Part shown: positions 42,874 to 51,533 of the stretch, in pieces
How positions within the stretch are numbered: position 1 is the first letter of the stretch
How the letters are laid out: each line of letters opens with the position of its first letter
Assembly (NCBI GenBank): GCA_963815325.1
Contig: CAWFGG010000010.1
Span: forward strand, 124,001 to 188,000
DNA: 64,000 bases
Direction: 5' to 3'
Source of the DNA: JABDII01 sp963815325
Lineage (GTDB): Bacteria > Gemmatimonadota > Gemmatimonadetes > Gemmatimonadales > GWC2-71-9
Translations under genes and position numbers: made by a program
The notes under the pieces: generated by a model
Told to the model about the DNA's origin: nothing
The model's input: the letters and a program-made list of their open reading frames with translations, nothing else
Databases searched by the model: none

Positions 42874-44112
42874 TTGGACCTCGAACTCGTTACCATCGGA
42901 ACCGAACTCCTGCTCGGCCTGACTGTCGATAGCAACACCGCGGACCTCGCCCAGATCCTCGCGCCGCACGGAATCCGGATCGTGCGACGGACCACCGTGC
43001 CGGACACGGTGACGGGCATTCACGACGCGGTGCATGAAGCGCTCGGGCGAACCGGCCGAGTGATCACCGTCGGCGGACTGGGGCCCACCACGGACGACCT
43101 GACCCGGGACGTCGTGGCCCGGCTGTTCGACGCGCCGCTCACGTTCGACGAGCAGGTGTGGAACGACCTCCTCACGCGATATCGCCGCCTCGGCCGTGAG
43201 CCGTCCGGCAGCAATCGCTCCCAAGCGATGATTCCGCGGGGCGCGACCGTGCTGCCGAACCGCTGGGGCACCGCCCCCGGTCTCTGGCTCGAGGGTCCCC
43301 TCGGGCTCGTGGTGATGCTGCCCGGCGTCCCGCACGAGATGCGGAAGCTGGCCAAGCACGAAGTCGGTCCGCGCTTGGCCCCGGAAGATGGAGCCCAGGC
43401 GCCGATTGTGTCGCACGTGCTTCGAACCGCCGGCATCGCGGAATCCACGCTGGCTGACCGGCTCAGCGACATCGAGGACGTCATTCGGCCCGTGACGCTG
43501 GCGTATCTGCCACAAGTTGCCGGCGTGGACCTTCGCCTCACCTCATGGAACGCGCCCCGGGCCCAAGCGGAGCAACGGTTTCGCGATGCCGCAGCGGAGG
43601 TCCGGAGGCGTGCCGGCGACCACTGTTACGGCGAGGGCGCGATCGACCTCGCCGCGGTGGTGCTCGACCGCGCGCGGCGAGCCGGGCTGACCATCGCCGT
43701 GGCGGAGTCCTGTACGGGTGGCTTGCTCGCCGGCCGGCTGACAGCGGTACCGGGTAGCTCCGATGTGTTCATCGGCGGCATCATCGCCTATCACAATCGT
43801 GTGAAGACCGACTACCTCGGGGTCACGGAGGAGCTGATCGCCGACCACGGCGCGGTGAGTGAGGCCGTGGCACGAGCCATGGTCCAGGGCACCCGGGCGC
43901 GGTTCCAGTCCACCGCCGCGCTCAGTATCACCGGCATCGCCGGCCCGGACGGCGGCTCGGCCGAGAAACCGGTCGGGACGGTGTGGATCGGGGTCTCCGT
44001 CGGGGCGGAGGAACTCGCACTCCATCGCATCTACCATGGCAGCCGCTGGCAGATCCGGGAGCGGGCGGTGGCAGGAACACTGTACGAACTGCTCCTGCGC
44101 CTGCCAGTGTGA
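42874..44112 (+). CDS. cinA: CinA: ADP-ribose/nicotinamide-mononucleotide amidase family protein
   Basis: The start is the TTG at 42874 (LDLELVTIGTELLLGLTVDSN), five bases after pgsA; no ATG or GTG gives the right N-terminus. Residues 1-165 form the MoaB-like COG1058 domain (GGLGPTTDDLTRDV, LPNRWGTAPGLWLE, LPGVPHEM). The C-terminal PncC amidase domain has VAVAESCTGGLLAGRLTAVPGSS, FIGGIIAYHNRVKTDYLGV, and GIAGPDGGSAEKPVGTV. It recycles NMN and pyrophosphate products. 412 residues is normal. No Lys/His active-site loss was seen. Confidence 0.92.
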   Translation: MDLELVTIGTELLLGLTVDSNTADLAQILAPHGIRIVRRTTVPDTVTGIHDAVHEALGRTGRVITVGGLGPTTDDLTRDVVARLFDAPLTFDEQVWNDLLTRYRRLGREPSGSNRSQAMIPRGATVLPNRWGTAPGLWLEGPLGLVVMLPGVPHEMRKLAKHEVGPRLAPEDGAQAPIVSHVLRTAGIAESTLADRLSDIEDVIRPVTLAYLPQVAGVDLRLTSWNAPRAQAEQRFRDAAAEVRRRAGDHCYGEGAIDLAAVVLDRARRAGLTIAVAESCTGGLLAGRLTAVPGSSDVFIGGIIAYHNRVKTDYLGVTEELIADHGAVSEAVARAMVQGTRARFQSTAALSITGIAGPDGGSAEKPVGTVWIGVSVGAEELALHRIYHGSRWQIRERAVAGTLYELLLRLPV

Positions 44113-44133
44113 CCGGCATTCCTGGTATGCGGT

Positions 44134-44162
44134 TTGCCGTTATCTTCCTGAATCCATTTGAT
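44134..44162 (+). promoter_or_regulatory. Sigma-70-type promoter for grpE-dnaJ
   Basis: TTGCCG (44134-44139) and TTTGAT (44157-44162) are separated by 17 bases between the cinA stop and grpE. The transcript would start near 44169, directly at the AGGAGA ribosome-binding site. No sigma-32 or CIRCE-like inverted repeat was seen. Confidence 0.5.
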
Positions 44163-44182
44163 ACATCAGGAGAAGACGACTA

Positions 44183-44842
44183 GTGACCAAGAAACGCCGC
44201 CCCCATCCGCCCCACGACCCGCCTGCCTACGAGGCGGACGGCCCGGACGCCTCGCTCGACGAGGGGCCAGTGGCTGAAGACCGGCTGGCACCCGACGAAC
44301 TGGTGATGAGCCCGGGTGCGGAAGCCCCGCCGGGGTCGGAGCATGGCGACCCGCCGGACGGTGTGCCGTTCGAAACGCCGATTGCGGCGGTCAAGCGCCT
44401 CCGGGAAACGCTCGATGAGCTCCAGGACCGCCACGCACGCTTGGCGGCCGAGTTCGATAATTACCGGAAGCGGGTCAATCGGGAGAAGCTCGAATTGGGC
44501 GATCGCGCCCAAGGTGCCTTCGCCAATCGGCTGCTCGATGTGCTGGACGATCTGGATCGGCTGCTGGCGGAATCGGAAACGGCAAACCCGGCGCATACCC
44601 TGCACGAGGCGCTGGTGCTGGTGGATCGGAAGCTCAGGAAGGAGCTGGAAGGGGCAGGCCTCGAGCGGATCCACTCCGATGGCGCCCCGTTCGACCCAAG
44701 CCAGCATGAAGCGGTGGCCGCGCTTCCACCGCCCGAGCCCGAACTCGACCATCACGTCGCCGCGACGTTTCAGGCCGGCTATCGCTTCAAAGGCAACCTG
44801 ATCCGGCCGGCTCGCGTTCAAGTCTACACGGATCAAGGCTAG
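44183..44842 (+). CDS. grpE: GrpE nucleotide exchange factor
   Basis: A 219-residue co-chaperone that releases ADP from DnaK. It begins with a GTG, with AGGAGA upstream, and about 65 disordered acidic residues. The coiled-coil helix ETLDELQDRHARLAAEFDNYRKRVNREK is the GrpE dimerisation stalk. The beta-domain motif FDPSQHEAVAALP and the terminal GYRFKGNLIRPARVQV are diagnostic. It is paired with dnaJ, eight bases downstream. A dnaK gene is not in the window. Confidence 0.93.
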   Translation: MTKKRRPHPPHDPPAYEADGPDASLDEGPVAEDRLAPDELVMSPGAEAPPGSEHGDPPDGVPFETPIAAVKRLRETLDELQDRHARLAAEFDNYRKRVNREKLELGDRAQGAFANRLLDVLDDLDRLLAESETANPAHTLHEALVLVDRKLRKELEGAGLERIHSDGAPFDPSQHEAVAALPPPEPELDHHVAATFQAGYRFKGNLIRPARVQVYTDQG

Positions 44843-44850
44843 GGGCGGGC

Positions 44851-45939
44851 GTGGCCGCGCAGGATTATTACCAGGTACTCGGCGTCTCGAGCAGCGCCTC
44901 GCAGGACGAGATCAAGAAGGCCTACCGGCGTCTGGCCAAGCAGTTCCACCCGGACGCGAACCTGGGCAACCCCACGGTGGGCGAGCGCTTCAAGGAGGTA
45001 TCGGAAGCGCACGCGGTTCTCTCCGATCCCGAGAAGCGTAAACAGTACGATCGCATGCGCCGGTTCGGCGCCTTCACCGGGGCCGGCGGCCGGGCCCAGC
45101 CCGGATATGGCGGAGGCGCGCGAGGCCAGGGGGTCGAGTACGAAGATTTCGACCTTGGTGGCCTCGGCGGCCTCGGCGACATCTTCTCTTCGATCTTCGG
45201 CCGTGGCCGACCCAAGGAGCATCGCGGCGAGAACATCGAGACCGTGCTCGAGGTTCCGTTCCGGGTGGCGGCGCTCGGCGGGAAGATCCCGATTACCCTG
45301 CCGATGACCCAGAATTGCCCCACCTGTGGTGGGAGCGGCGCCGCCCCCGGCAGCAAAGTGAGCACCTGCCAGGAATGCGGCGGCCGCGGGACGGTTTCGT
45401 TCGGTCAGGGGGGCTTTGCCGTGAACCGGCCGTGCCCCGCCTGCCGGGGACGGGGCAAGCTGCCAGCCCAGCCCTGTCCCAAATGTCAGGGCGCGGGTGA
45501 GACGCGCGTCGAGCGCAAGATCATGATCTCGGTGCCGCCCGCCACCGACACCGGGACCAAAGTCCGCCTCAAGGGGCACGGCAACCCGGCGGCGGGCGGA
45601 GGCGGTCAGGCCGGAGATCTCTACGTCACGTTCCAGGTCCAACCGGACCGGTTCTTCCAGCGTGACGGGCTCGATGTGACCTGCGAGATCCCGGTGGACA
45701 TGGTCCAGGCCATCCTCGGCACCAAGCTCCGGGTACGCACGCTGGCGGGGAAGAAGATCGTGCTGCGGATCCCTCCGGGCACGCAACCTGGCCGGAAGTT
45801 CCGGATCAAGGGGATGGGAATCGAGAAGAACGGGCGGAAGGGCGACCAGCTCGTCCAAATTCGGGTCCGGTTGCCGGAGAAGCTCACCGAAGAGCAGGCA
45901 GCGCTGCTCCGGCAATTCGAGCAATCACCCGACAGCTGA
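44851..45939 (+). CDS. dnaJ: Chaperone DnaJ
   Basis: The 362-residue Hsp40 has the J domain (DYYQVLGVSSSASQDEIKKAY ... HPD at about 31-33), a Gly-rich linker (GYGGGARGQGVEYEDFDLGG) and four CxxCxGxG zinc repeats (CPTCGGSG, CQECGGRG, CPACRGRG, CPKCQGAG). The client-binding C-terminal domains end GDQLVQIRVRLPEKL. It activates DnaK ATPase. The start is GTG. The stop is only two bases from the stop of convergent ppk1, so no separate terminator fits between them. Confidence 0.95.
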   Translation: MAAQDYYQVLGVSSSASQDEIKKAYRRLAKQFHPDANLGNPTVGERFKEVSEAHAVLSDPEKRKQYDRMRRFGAFTGAGGRAQPGYGGGARGQGVEYEDFDLGGLGGLGDIFSSIFGRGRPKEHRGENIETVLEVPFRVAALGGKIPITLPMTQNCPTCGGSGAAPGSKVSTCQECGGRGTVSFGQGGFAVNRPCPACRGRGKLPAQPCPKCQGAGETRVERKIMISVPPATDTGTKVRLKGHGNPAAGGGGQAGDLYVTFQVQPDRFFQRDGLDVTCEIPVDMVQAILGTKLRVRTLAGKKIVLRIPPGTQPGRKFRIKGMGIEKNGRKGDQLVQIRVRLPEKLTEEQAALLRQFEQSPDS

Positions 45940-45941
45940 CG

Positions 45942-48077
45942 CTACGCGAAGGGATCCTCCGCCTGCGCCGCGCGGTGCCGTTCCAATAACATCCGGTGGG
46001 TGGCGCGCTCCTCCTCGGGGCGCGGCGGGCGCCGTTGGTGGTAGGTCCCATCGGCCCGAAGATCCCAGGCCTGACGGTTGTCCTGCAGCATCAGCTCCAA
46101 CAAGTCCCGGACGGCGCGACGGTGCTGCGGCGTATCGAGGGGAACGACCGCCTCGATGCGCCGGTCGAGATTGCGCGGCATCCAATCGGCCGACCCGATG
46201 TAGACCTCCTCCCGGCCGGCATTGTAGAAATAGAAGGCGCGGGAGTGCTCGAGAAACCGGCCGATGATGCTGATGACGCGAATCGTGTCGCTCACGTCCG
46301 GGATGCCGGGACGCAGGCAACAGATGCCGCGAATAATGAGGTCGATCTCGACCCCGGCCCGGGATGCTTCGTACAGCGCGACGATCAACTCGGCGTCCAC
46401 CAACGCGTTCATCTTCGCGATGATCCGCGCCTTGCGGCCGCTCTCGGCATGATGGATCTCACGACGGATCATCGACAAAAACCGCTCCCGCATGGCGCGG
46501 GGCGCCACCAAGAGCTTGCGGTAGCTCATGGGCTGGCCGAACCCGGTCAGGACGTTGAACAGGTCCGTCAGGTCCGCCCCGAGGTCGGGGTCGTCGGACA
46601 GGAGTCCGAAGTCGGTATAGAGGCGCGCGGTGCGGGCGTTGTAGTTCCCGGTTCCGATGTGCAGATAACGCTGGATCGTCTGGCCCTCACGCCGCACCAC
46701 CAACAGGATCTTGGTGTGGGTCTTGAGCCCGGCGACCCCATACGACACGTGGACGCCGACGTCTTCCAGCCGTTGCGCCCAGCTGATGTTGTTCTCTTCG
46801 TCGAACCGGGCCTGGAGCTCGATCAGGACCGCGACCTGCTTCCCCTGCTCAGCGGCGTGCGCCAGGAGCCGTGGAATTCCCGAGTCGTTTCCCGTCCGAT
46901 ACAGCGTCAGCTTGATGGCCAACACGTCCGGATCGTCCGCTGCCTGCTGGATGAAGCGCTCGACCGAGCTCGTGAAGCTATCGTACGGATGATGGAGGAA
47001 GAGATCGCCGTCCCGAATGATGTCGAAAATGCTGCGAGGGTCGGCGAGCCGAGCCTGGGTTGTCGGGAAATACGGCGCGTCCTGCAGCTCCGGAATGGCA
47101 ATCGCTCCGGCGAGCTCTATGAGATCCGCCGCGTCGAGTAGGCCCGGCACCTCGTAGATGTCGTCGGTGTTGGGGAGCGGGATGCCGGGGTCCTGTTCCT
47201 CGCTGAACTCACGCAGCAGGAGGGTGCGCAGATTCTGCGGCATGGCCGGCGACACCTCGATCCGAACCACCTCGGCAAAGCGCTGATTGCGGACTTCTTC
47301 CTGGATCAAGCTCAGGAGATCCTCCGCCTCGTCATGATCGATTTGCAGATCGGTATTGCGGGTGATCCGGAAGAGATGCCACGTGAGGATCTCGACGCCC
47401 GGAAAGAGTGCGGGCAGGTTCTCGCCGATGATGTACTCGAGCGGGACGAAGTGGTGCGGTGTGGTGAGCGGTACCCAGCGTGGCAGGATCTTGGGAACCT
47501 TCACGCGCGCAAAACGCTCCTCGCCGGTCGGCCCCCTGAGCGTGACGGCAATCGACAGGCTCAGGTTGGAGATGTAAGGAAACGGGTGTGCGGGATCGAC
47601 CGCCAACGGAGTCAGCACGGGGAAGACCACCTGCCGGAAATGCTGGTCCACATGAGCGCGCTCGCGGCTCGACAGCTCCGAGAGGTCCGTGATGAGCCGG
47701 ATCCCATGGCTCTCCAACGCCGGCAGGAGGTGGGTGCGCAGATGGCCGAGCTGTTGGCGCTGGAGGTCGTGCACGACCCGGGAAATGGCCTGGAGTTGCT
47801 CGCTTGGCGTCAAGCCGTCCGCGGTCCGCTCGGCGTAACCGGCCGCCACCTGTTGCCGCAGGCCGGCCACCCGCACCTGGAAGAACTCGTCCAGGTTGCT
47901 GCTGAAAATGGCGATGAACTTCAGCTGCTCGAGCAGCGGGGTGCGGGGATCCATTGCTTCGTGGAGCACGCGACGGTTGAATTCGAGCCAGGACAACTCC
48001 CGATTGGCGAACAGCGTGGGGTCGCGAAGATCGATCTCGCCAACCTCATCCGGTGCCTGCGGGCGAACATCGTTCAT
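45942..48077 (-). CDS. ppk1: Polyphosphate kinase 1
   Basis: A 711-residue PPK1 that reversibly makes polyphosphate from ATP. The N-terminal domain is shown by NRELSWLEFNRRVLHEAMD and FFQVRVAGLRQQVAAGY. The catalytic His lies in YLHIGTGNYNARTARLYTDFG. Other motifs are IKLTLYRTGNDSGIPRLL, LIIRGICCLRPGIPDVSD and SADWMPRNLDRRIEAVVP. GGAGGG precedes the ATG. It leads the block of minus-strand genes and is convergent with dnaJ. Confidence 0.95.
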   Translation of the reverse strand: MNDVRPQAPDEVGEIDLRDPTLFANRELSWLEFNRRVLHEAMDPRTPLLEQLKFIAIFSSNLDEFFQVRVAGLRQQVAAGYAERTADGLTPSEQLQAISRVVHDLQRQQLGHLRTHLLPALESHGIRLITDLSELSSRERAHVDQHFRQVVFPVLTPLAVDPAHPFPYISNLSLSIAVTLRGPTGEERFARVKVPKILPRWVPLTTPHHFVPLEYIIGENLPALFPGVEILTWHLFRITRNTDLQIDHDEAEDLLSLIQEEVRNQRFAEVVRIEVSPAMPQNLRTLLLREFSEEQDPGIPLPNTDDIYEVPGLLDAADLIELAGAIAIPELQDAPYFPTTQARLADPRSIFDIIRDGDLFLHHPYDSFTSSVERFIQQAADDPDVLAIKLTLYRTGNDSGIPRLLAHAAEQGKQVAVLIELQARFDEENNISWAQRLEDVGVHVSYGVAGLKTHTKILLVVRREGQTIQRYLHIGTGNYNARTARLYTDFGLLSDDPDLGADLTDLFNVLTGFGQPMSYRKLLVAPRAMRERFLSMIRREIHHAESGRKARIIAKMNALVDAELIVALYEASRAGVEIDLIIRGICCLRPGIPDVSDTIRVISIIGRFLEHSRAFYFYNAGREEVYIGSADWMPRNLDRRIEAVVPLDTPQHRRAVRDLLELMLQDNRQAWDLRADGTYHQRRPPRPEEERATHRMLLERHRAAQAEDPFA

Positions 48078-48108
48078 CCGGTCAACCCTCCGCCATCGCT
48101 CGCGCTCG

Positions 48109-48504
48109 TCATGAGTGCCACGAGTGCGTCCGCACCGTAACCTTCCGGGGCCCGCCCACGAACAGCGACAGCAAGGTGCTCACGAAGGAGATCACCAACG
48201 CCCCCCAGAAGGCCGCCCAGAAGCCGGAAACGTGGAAGCCCAACCCCAGCTGATCGGACAGCCACGCCGTGAGCTGAAGCAGCACCGCGTTGATGACGAT
48301 GGTAAACAGTCCCAGCGTCACGAGGACCAAGGGGCAGGTGAGGACGGCCAGCACCGGGCGCAGCAGGCTGTTCACCATGCCGAGCAGGGCCGCCACCGCC
48401 AAGAACCTGAGTGGCCCACGGTCGAAATCGATGCCCGGGAGCAGGCTCACCGCCGCGAAGATCGCGACGGTGTTGACCAGGAGTCGCACGATGACGCCCC
48501 TCAT
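48109..48504 (-). CDS. Phage holin family / Mycobacterial 4TM-type membrane protein
   Basis: The 131-residue protein with four hydrophobic helices (IVRLLVNTVAIFAAVSLLPG, AALLGMVNSLLRPVLAVL, LVTLGLFTIVINAVLLQL, FWAAFWGALVISFVSTLLSL) fits PF04020, a family found across bacteria and annotated as phage holin family although not phage-linked. The NSLLRPVL motif is typical. Function is unknown. It is located between mnmA and ppk1 on the same strand. Confidence 0.85.
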   Translation of the reverse strand: MRGVIVRLLVNTVAIFAAVSLLPGIDFDRGPLRFLAVAALLGMVNSLLRPVLAVLTCPLVLVTLGLFTIVINAVLLQLTAWLSDQLGLGFHVSGFWAAFWGALVISFVSTLLSLFVGGPRKVTVRTHSWHS

Positions 48505-48531
48505 GTCCGGGGGCCCTCGGGTACACGTTGC

Positions 48532-49596
48532 TCAGGCAATGATCCCTCCACCGAGGACGCGCCCACCGTCGGCCTCGTCATACAGGACACCGGATTGGCC
48601 CGGCGCGATCGCTCGCGCCGGCGCGCCGAGTGCGAGCGTGAGCGAGTGATCAACGCAGGAAAGCACCGTCGCCGGAACGGGACGGGACCGATACCGGATC
48701 TGGACGTGGCACTCCGCGCCGGGCCCGAGCGGCGGCGCGAGCCAGTTGACCTCCTCCAAGGTGACGCGGTGTCCCGCCAGTTCTTCGGCACTCCCAATCA
48801 CGACGGCACGATTCTCCGGCCGGATGGCCACGACGTAGCGTGGCTCCGGGTGCCCTCCAGGCAGCCCGCGTCGCTGGCCGATGGTGTACCGGGCGTACCC
48901 GTCGTGCTGGCCCACCACCTGCCCCCCGGTCGTCACGAAGGGCCCCGGGGTCAACGCCGGTGCGTCGGCGGGCAGATGTTGCTCCAGCACTCGGGCGTAG
49001 TCGCCATCGGGTACGAAACAGATCTCGACCGACTCCACCTTGTCCGCGGTGCCGAGGCCCAATTTGCGTGCGTAGGCCCGGGTTTCGTCCTTCGTCATCC
49101 GACCGACCGGGGTGCGCATCCTGGGCAGCACCTGGCGATCGATGCCCCAGAGGAAATAGCTCTGGTCCTTGTTGGGGTCGTCGCCGCGGTAGAGCGCACC
49201 CCGATCCGCGACGACGTAGTGCCCGGTGGCGATCGCATCGCATTCCATCGCATCGGCGTGGGCCAGCAAGTCGCGGAACTTCGTGAACGAATTACACCGC
49301 ACGCAGGGAATCGGAGTCCGGCCGCGAGAATACTCGTCCACGAAGTTCTGGATGACGAACTGACTGAACCGGTCCTCGAGATTCAGCACGTAATGCGGAA
49401 TGCCGAGCCGGGCCGCGACATCTCGGGCGTCAGTGATCGAATCGAGCGAACAACATGGCCGGTCGGGCACGGTGTCGCCGTAGCAGAACAGCTTCATCGT
49501 CGCGCCGATGACCTCGTGGCCTTCCTCGACCAGCCGGGCGGCGGCAACCGAGCTGTCGACCCCGCCGGACATGGCAACGAGCACGCGCTCAGGCAT
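48532..49596 (-). CDS. mnmA: tRNA-specific 2-thiouridylase
   Basis: The 354-residue enzyme adds the 2-thio group to U34 of tRNA(Lys/Glu/Gln). PP-loop VAMSGGVDSSVAA is at the start, which fixes the ATG at 49596; the longer frame upstream is not family-like. The two catalytic cysteines are in PIPCVRCNSFTKF and SVEICFVPDGDY. GHYVVAD and DQSYFLWGI are conserved. The first codons overlap the end of the cysteine desulfurase gene by eight bases, matching the sulfur-supply relationship (desulfurase delivers persulfide sulfur). Confidence 0.95.
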   Translation of the reverse strand: MPERVLVAMSGGVDSSVAAARLVEEGHEVIGATMKLFCYGDTVPDRPCCSLDSITDARDVAARLGIPHYVLNLEDRFSQFVIQNFVDEYSRGRTPIPCVRCNSFTKFRDLLAHADAMECDAIATGHYVVADRGALYRGDDPNKDQSYFLWGIDRQVLPRMRTPVGRMTKDETRAYARKLGLGTADKVESVEICFVPDGDYARVLEQHLPADAPALTPGPFVTTGGQVVGQHDGYARYTIGQRRGLPGGHPEPRYVVAIRPENRAVVIGSAEELAGHRVTLEEVNWLAPPLGPGAECHVQIRYRSRPVPATVLSCVDHSLTLALGAPARAIAPGQSGVLYDEADGGRVLGGGIIA

Positions 49597-50767
49597 GCCC
49601 GAGCACCCCCGCCAGACGCCGGACTTTGGCAACGCACCCGGGAAACACGGCTGCTGCGCGGGCGACATCGTCGTCGGTCGACTCATGGCCAAGACTGAAT
49701 CGGATAGCGGCACGGGCGAGCGGCGTCGGCACGCCCATCGCCGACAATACATGCGACGGCTCCACCGCCCCCGTGGCGCAGGCCGATCCACTGGACACGG
49801 CGACACCGGCCAGGTCGAGGTGCATCAGCATCGCCTCGCTGTCGGTGCCCGGGACGGCGACCTGGAGAATATGCGGTGCACGCGGGCCGGCCTGAGCGAG
49901 GATGACGAGGTCCGGGGTCGACGCCCGGAGGCGCGCTTCGAGTTCATCGCGGAGCTTCTCGATGCGGCTCGCCTCGGCGGCCCGTTCCGTAACGGCAAGC
50001 GCGACGGCGCTCCCGAGCCCGACGATGCCGACCACGTTTTCCGTACCCGGTCGGATGCCCGACTGCTGACCGCCGCCATGGATCAAGGGGTGAATATCCG
50101 GGTGGCCGCGGACGATCAGCGCGCCGACGCCCTTCGGAGCGCCCAGCTTGTGCCCGGAGAGAGCCAGGAGGATGGAACTGAACCCGGCCAACGCAACCGG
50201 GAGCTTCCCGATGGCTTGCACCGCGTCGGTGTGAAACAAGACATCGCGGGCCTGGCAGCGTTCGGCCACCTGCTCGACCGGTTGAATGACGCCCGTCTCG
50301 TTGTTCACCCACATGATGGACACCACGGCCGGCCGCTGCTCGAGGACCCGGTCGAGCCCGTCGAGATCGACGACGCCGTCTCGGCCGGTTGGCACCAGGT
50401 CGCAGGTGCCGCCGAGCCGTTCGACCTCGTGTGCGGCTGCGAGAACCGCCTTGTGCTCGATGGCTGACACCGCAACCCGCATGGCCGCCCCGCGTGCGGC
50501 CGCGGCCTGCGCCGTACCCAGGATTGCCAGATTGTCCGCCTCGGTCCCGCCGGAGGTGAACACCACCTCTCGAGGGTCGGCGCCGAGCGCGTCGGCCACC
50601 TGGTGCCGGGCCCGCTCGACCCCCGCGCGGGCCTGCCGCCCGAAGCGGTGGGCGCTCGAGGGATTGCCGAAGGCCTCGCGGCCGAGGTACGGCAGCATGG
50701 CCTCGAGCACCTCGGGCCGGACCGGCGTCGTGGCGGCGTGATCGAGGTAGACCGGTGTCTCAGGCAT
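49589..50767 (-). CDS. iscS: Cysteine desulfurase (IscS/NifS type)
   Basis: The 392-residue PLP enzyme converts cysteine to alanine and an enzyme persulfide. It starts VYLDHAATTPVRPEVLEAM; the PLP lysine is in LSGHKLGAPKGVG and the persulfide Cys in VSSGSACATG. HTDAVQAIGKLPV and RPGTENVVGIVGLG are conserved. No iscU or regulator is adjacent; coupling to mnmA points to tRNA thiolation. TATCTT ends eight bases before the ATG, a possible leaderless arrangement. It is the head of a short operon with mnmA. Confidence 0.95.
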   Translation of the reverse strand: MPETPVYLDHAATTPVRPEVLEAMLPYLGREAFGNPSSAHRFGRQARAGVERARHQVADALGADPREVVFTSGGTEADNLAILGTAQAAAARGAAMRVAVSAIEHKAVLAAAHEVERLGGTCDLVPTGRDGVVDLDGLDRVLEQRPAVVSIMWVNNETGVIQPVEQVAERCQARDVLFHTDAVQAIGKLPVALAGFSSILLALSGHKLGAPKGVGALIVRGHPDIHPLIHGGGQQSGIRPGTENVVGIVGLGSAVALAVTERAAEASRIEKLRDELEARLRASTPDLVILAQAGPRAPHILQVAVPGTDSEAMLMHLDLAGVAVSSGSACATGAVEPSHVLSAMGVPTPLARAAIRFSLGHESTDDDVARAAAVFPGCVAKVRRLAGVLGHA

Positions 50768-50775
50768 AGCACAGA

Positions 50776-50781
50776 AAGATA
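50776..50781 (-). promoter_or_regulatory. -10-like TATCTT box upstream of iscS
   Basis: On the minus strand TATCTT is followed by eight bases and the iscS ATG, with no ribosome-binding site. It fits a leaderless -10 element in the 28-base gap before the bshB1 stop. Confidence 0.35.
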
Positions 50782-50795
50782 ACCCGCGTACGGCG

Positions 50796-51533
50796 TTACA
50801 TGCTCCGCACGTCGAGCCGCACCACGTCGTCGACCGCCATCGTCTCGTCGGTCACGAAGGGTTCGCCGTAGCGAGTCCGAATGAGGGACCCGTAATGCGC
50901 GTTCTGGATCTCGATGAGGGAGTAGAGATCCTGACCGGTGGGGAAGATCTCACCGGCTGCGACAGCGCCGTCGAACTGGCTCGCGTAGCAGTGGATGGCC
51001 GTCATCTTGCGCTCGAACTGGTCGGTGATGTCGACCACGAAGGAGGGCTTCACCGGGTCTTCGCGGTACGCCAGGGCGTAGAGGATCTTGAACGGTCGGT
51101 GCGGCGCGCCCTTGGCATGGTACCGGCTGAGCCCGGCCAGGTAGCAGGCGTCGCGCCCAAGCTCGGACGCCACGCGGTGGTCGGGATGGCGTCCGACCGG
51201 ATAGGGGAGAATGACTACCCGGGGCGCAAAGTGACGGATGGCCTCCACCACGATGCGCCGGGATTCCTCCGTGTTGTGAAGGCCCGCATCCGGAAGCCCG
51301 GCATTGCGGCGCTCGGTCAGCCCGAGAATGGTGGTGGCGCGGTCGGCCTCTTCGCCGCGTATGGCGGCGGAGCCGCCTGTACCGGTTTCTCCCGCCGTGA
51401 GGTCCAGGATGCCGGTGTGATACCCCTGGTCCGCCGCGCGCAGCAGGGTGCCGGCGCAGGTCAGCTCGACGTCGTCCCGGTGCGCGGCGATCGCGAGAAT
51501 GTCGACGGGCATGGCGTTCTGATCCTCACTCAT
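50796..51533 (-). CDS. bshB1: BshB1-like N-acetylglucosaminyl-malate deacetylase (bacillithiol synthesis)
   Basis: A 245-residue LmbE-family zinc deacetylase matching BshB1, which removes acetyl from GlcNAc-malate in bacillithiol synthesis. Signatures: IAAHRDDVELTCAGTL (zinc His and Asp, here AHRDD in place of the usual AHPDD), DLTAGETGTGGSAAIRGEEA, RNAGLPDAGLHNTEESRR and LPYPVGRHPDHRVASELG with the second zinc His. The ATG at 51533 overlaps the permease gene upstream by eight bases. The presence of bshB1 implies bacillithiol as the thiol cofactor; bshA and bshC are not in the window. Confidence 0.9.
   Translation of the reverse strand: MSEDQNAMPVDILAIAAHRDDVELTCAGTLLRAADQGYHTGILDLTAGETGTGGSAAIRGEEADRATTILGLTERRNAGLPDAGLHNTEESRRIVVEAIRHFAPRVVILPYPVGRHPDHRVASELGRDACYLAGLSRYHAKGAPHRPFKILYALAYREDPVKPSFVVDITDQFERKMTAIHCYASQFDGAVAAGEIFPTGQDLYSLIEIQNAHYGSLIRTRYGEPFVTDETMAVDDVVRLDVRSM

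Noticed and set aside
44123..44138. Sigma-54-type promoter before grpE
   Set aside because: TGGTATG-N4-TTGC has the right spacing but mismatches the CAC core. The overlapping TTGCCG-17-TTTGAT is a better sigma-70 match.
48109..48504. Prophage remnant
   Set aside because: The holin-family label comes from a membrane protein family common in chromosomes. No other phage genes are nearby.
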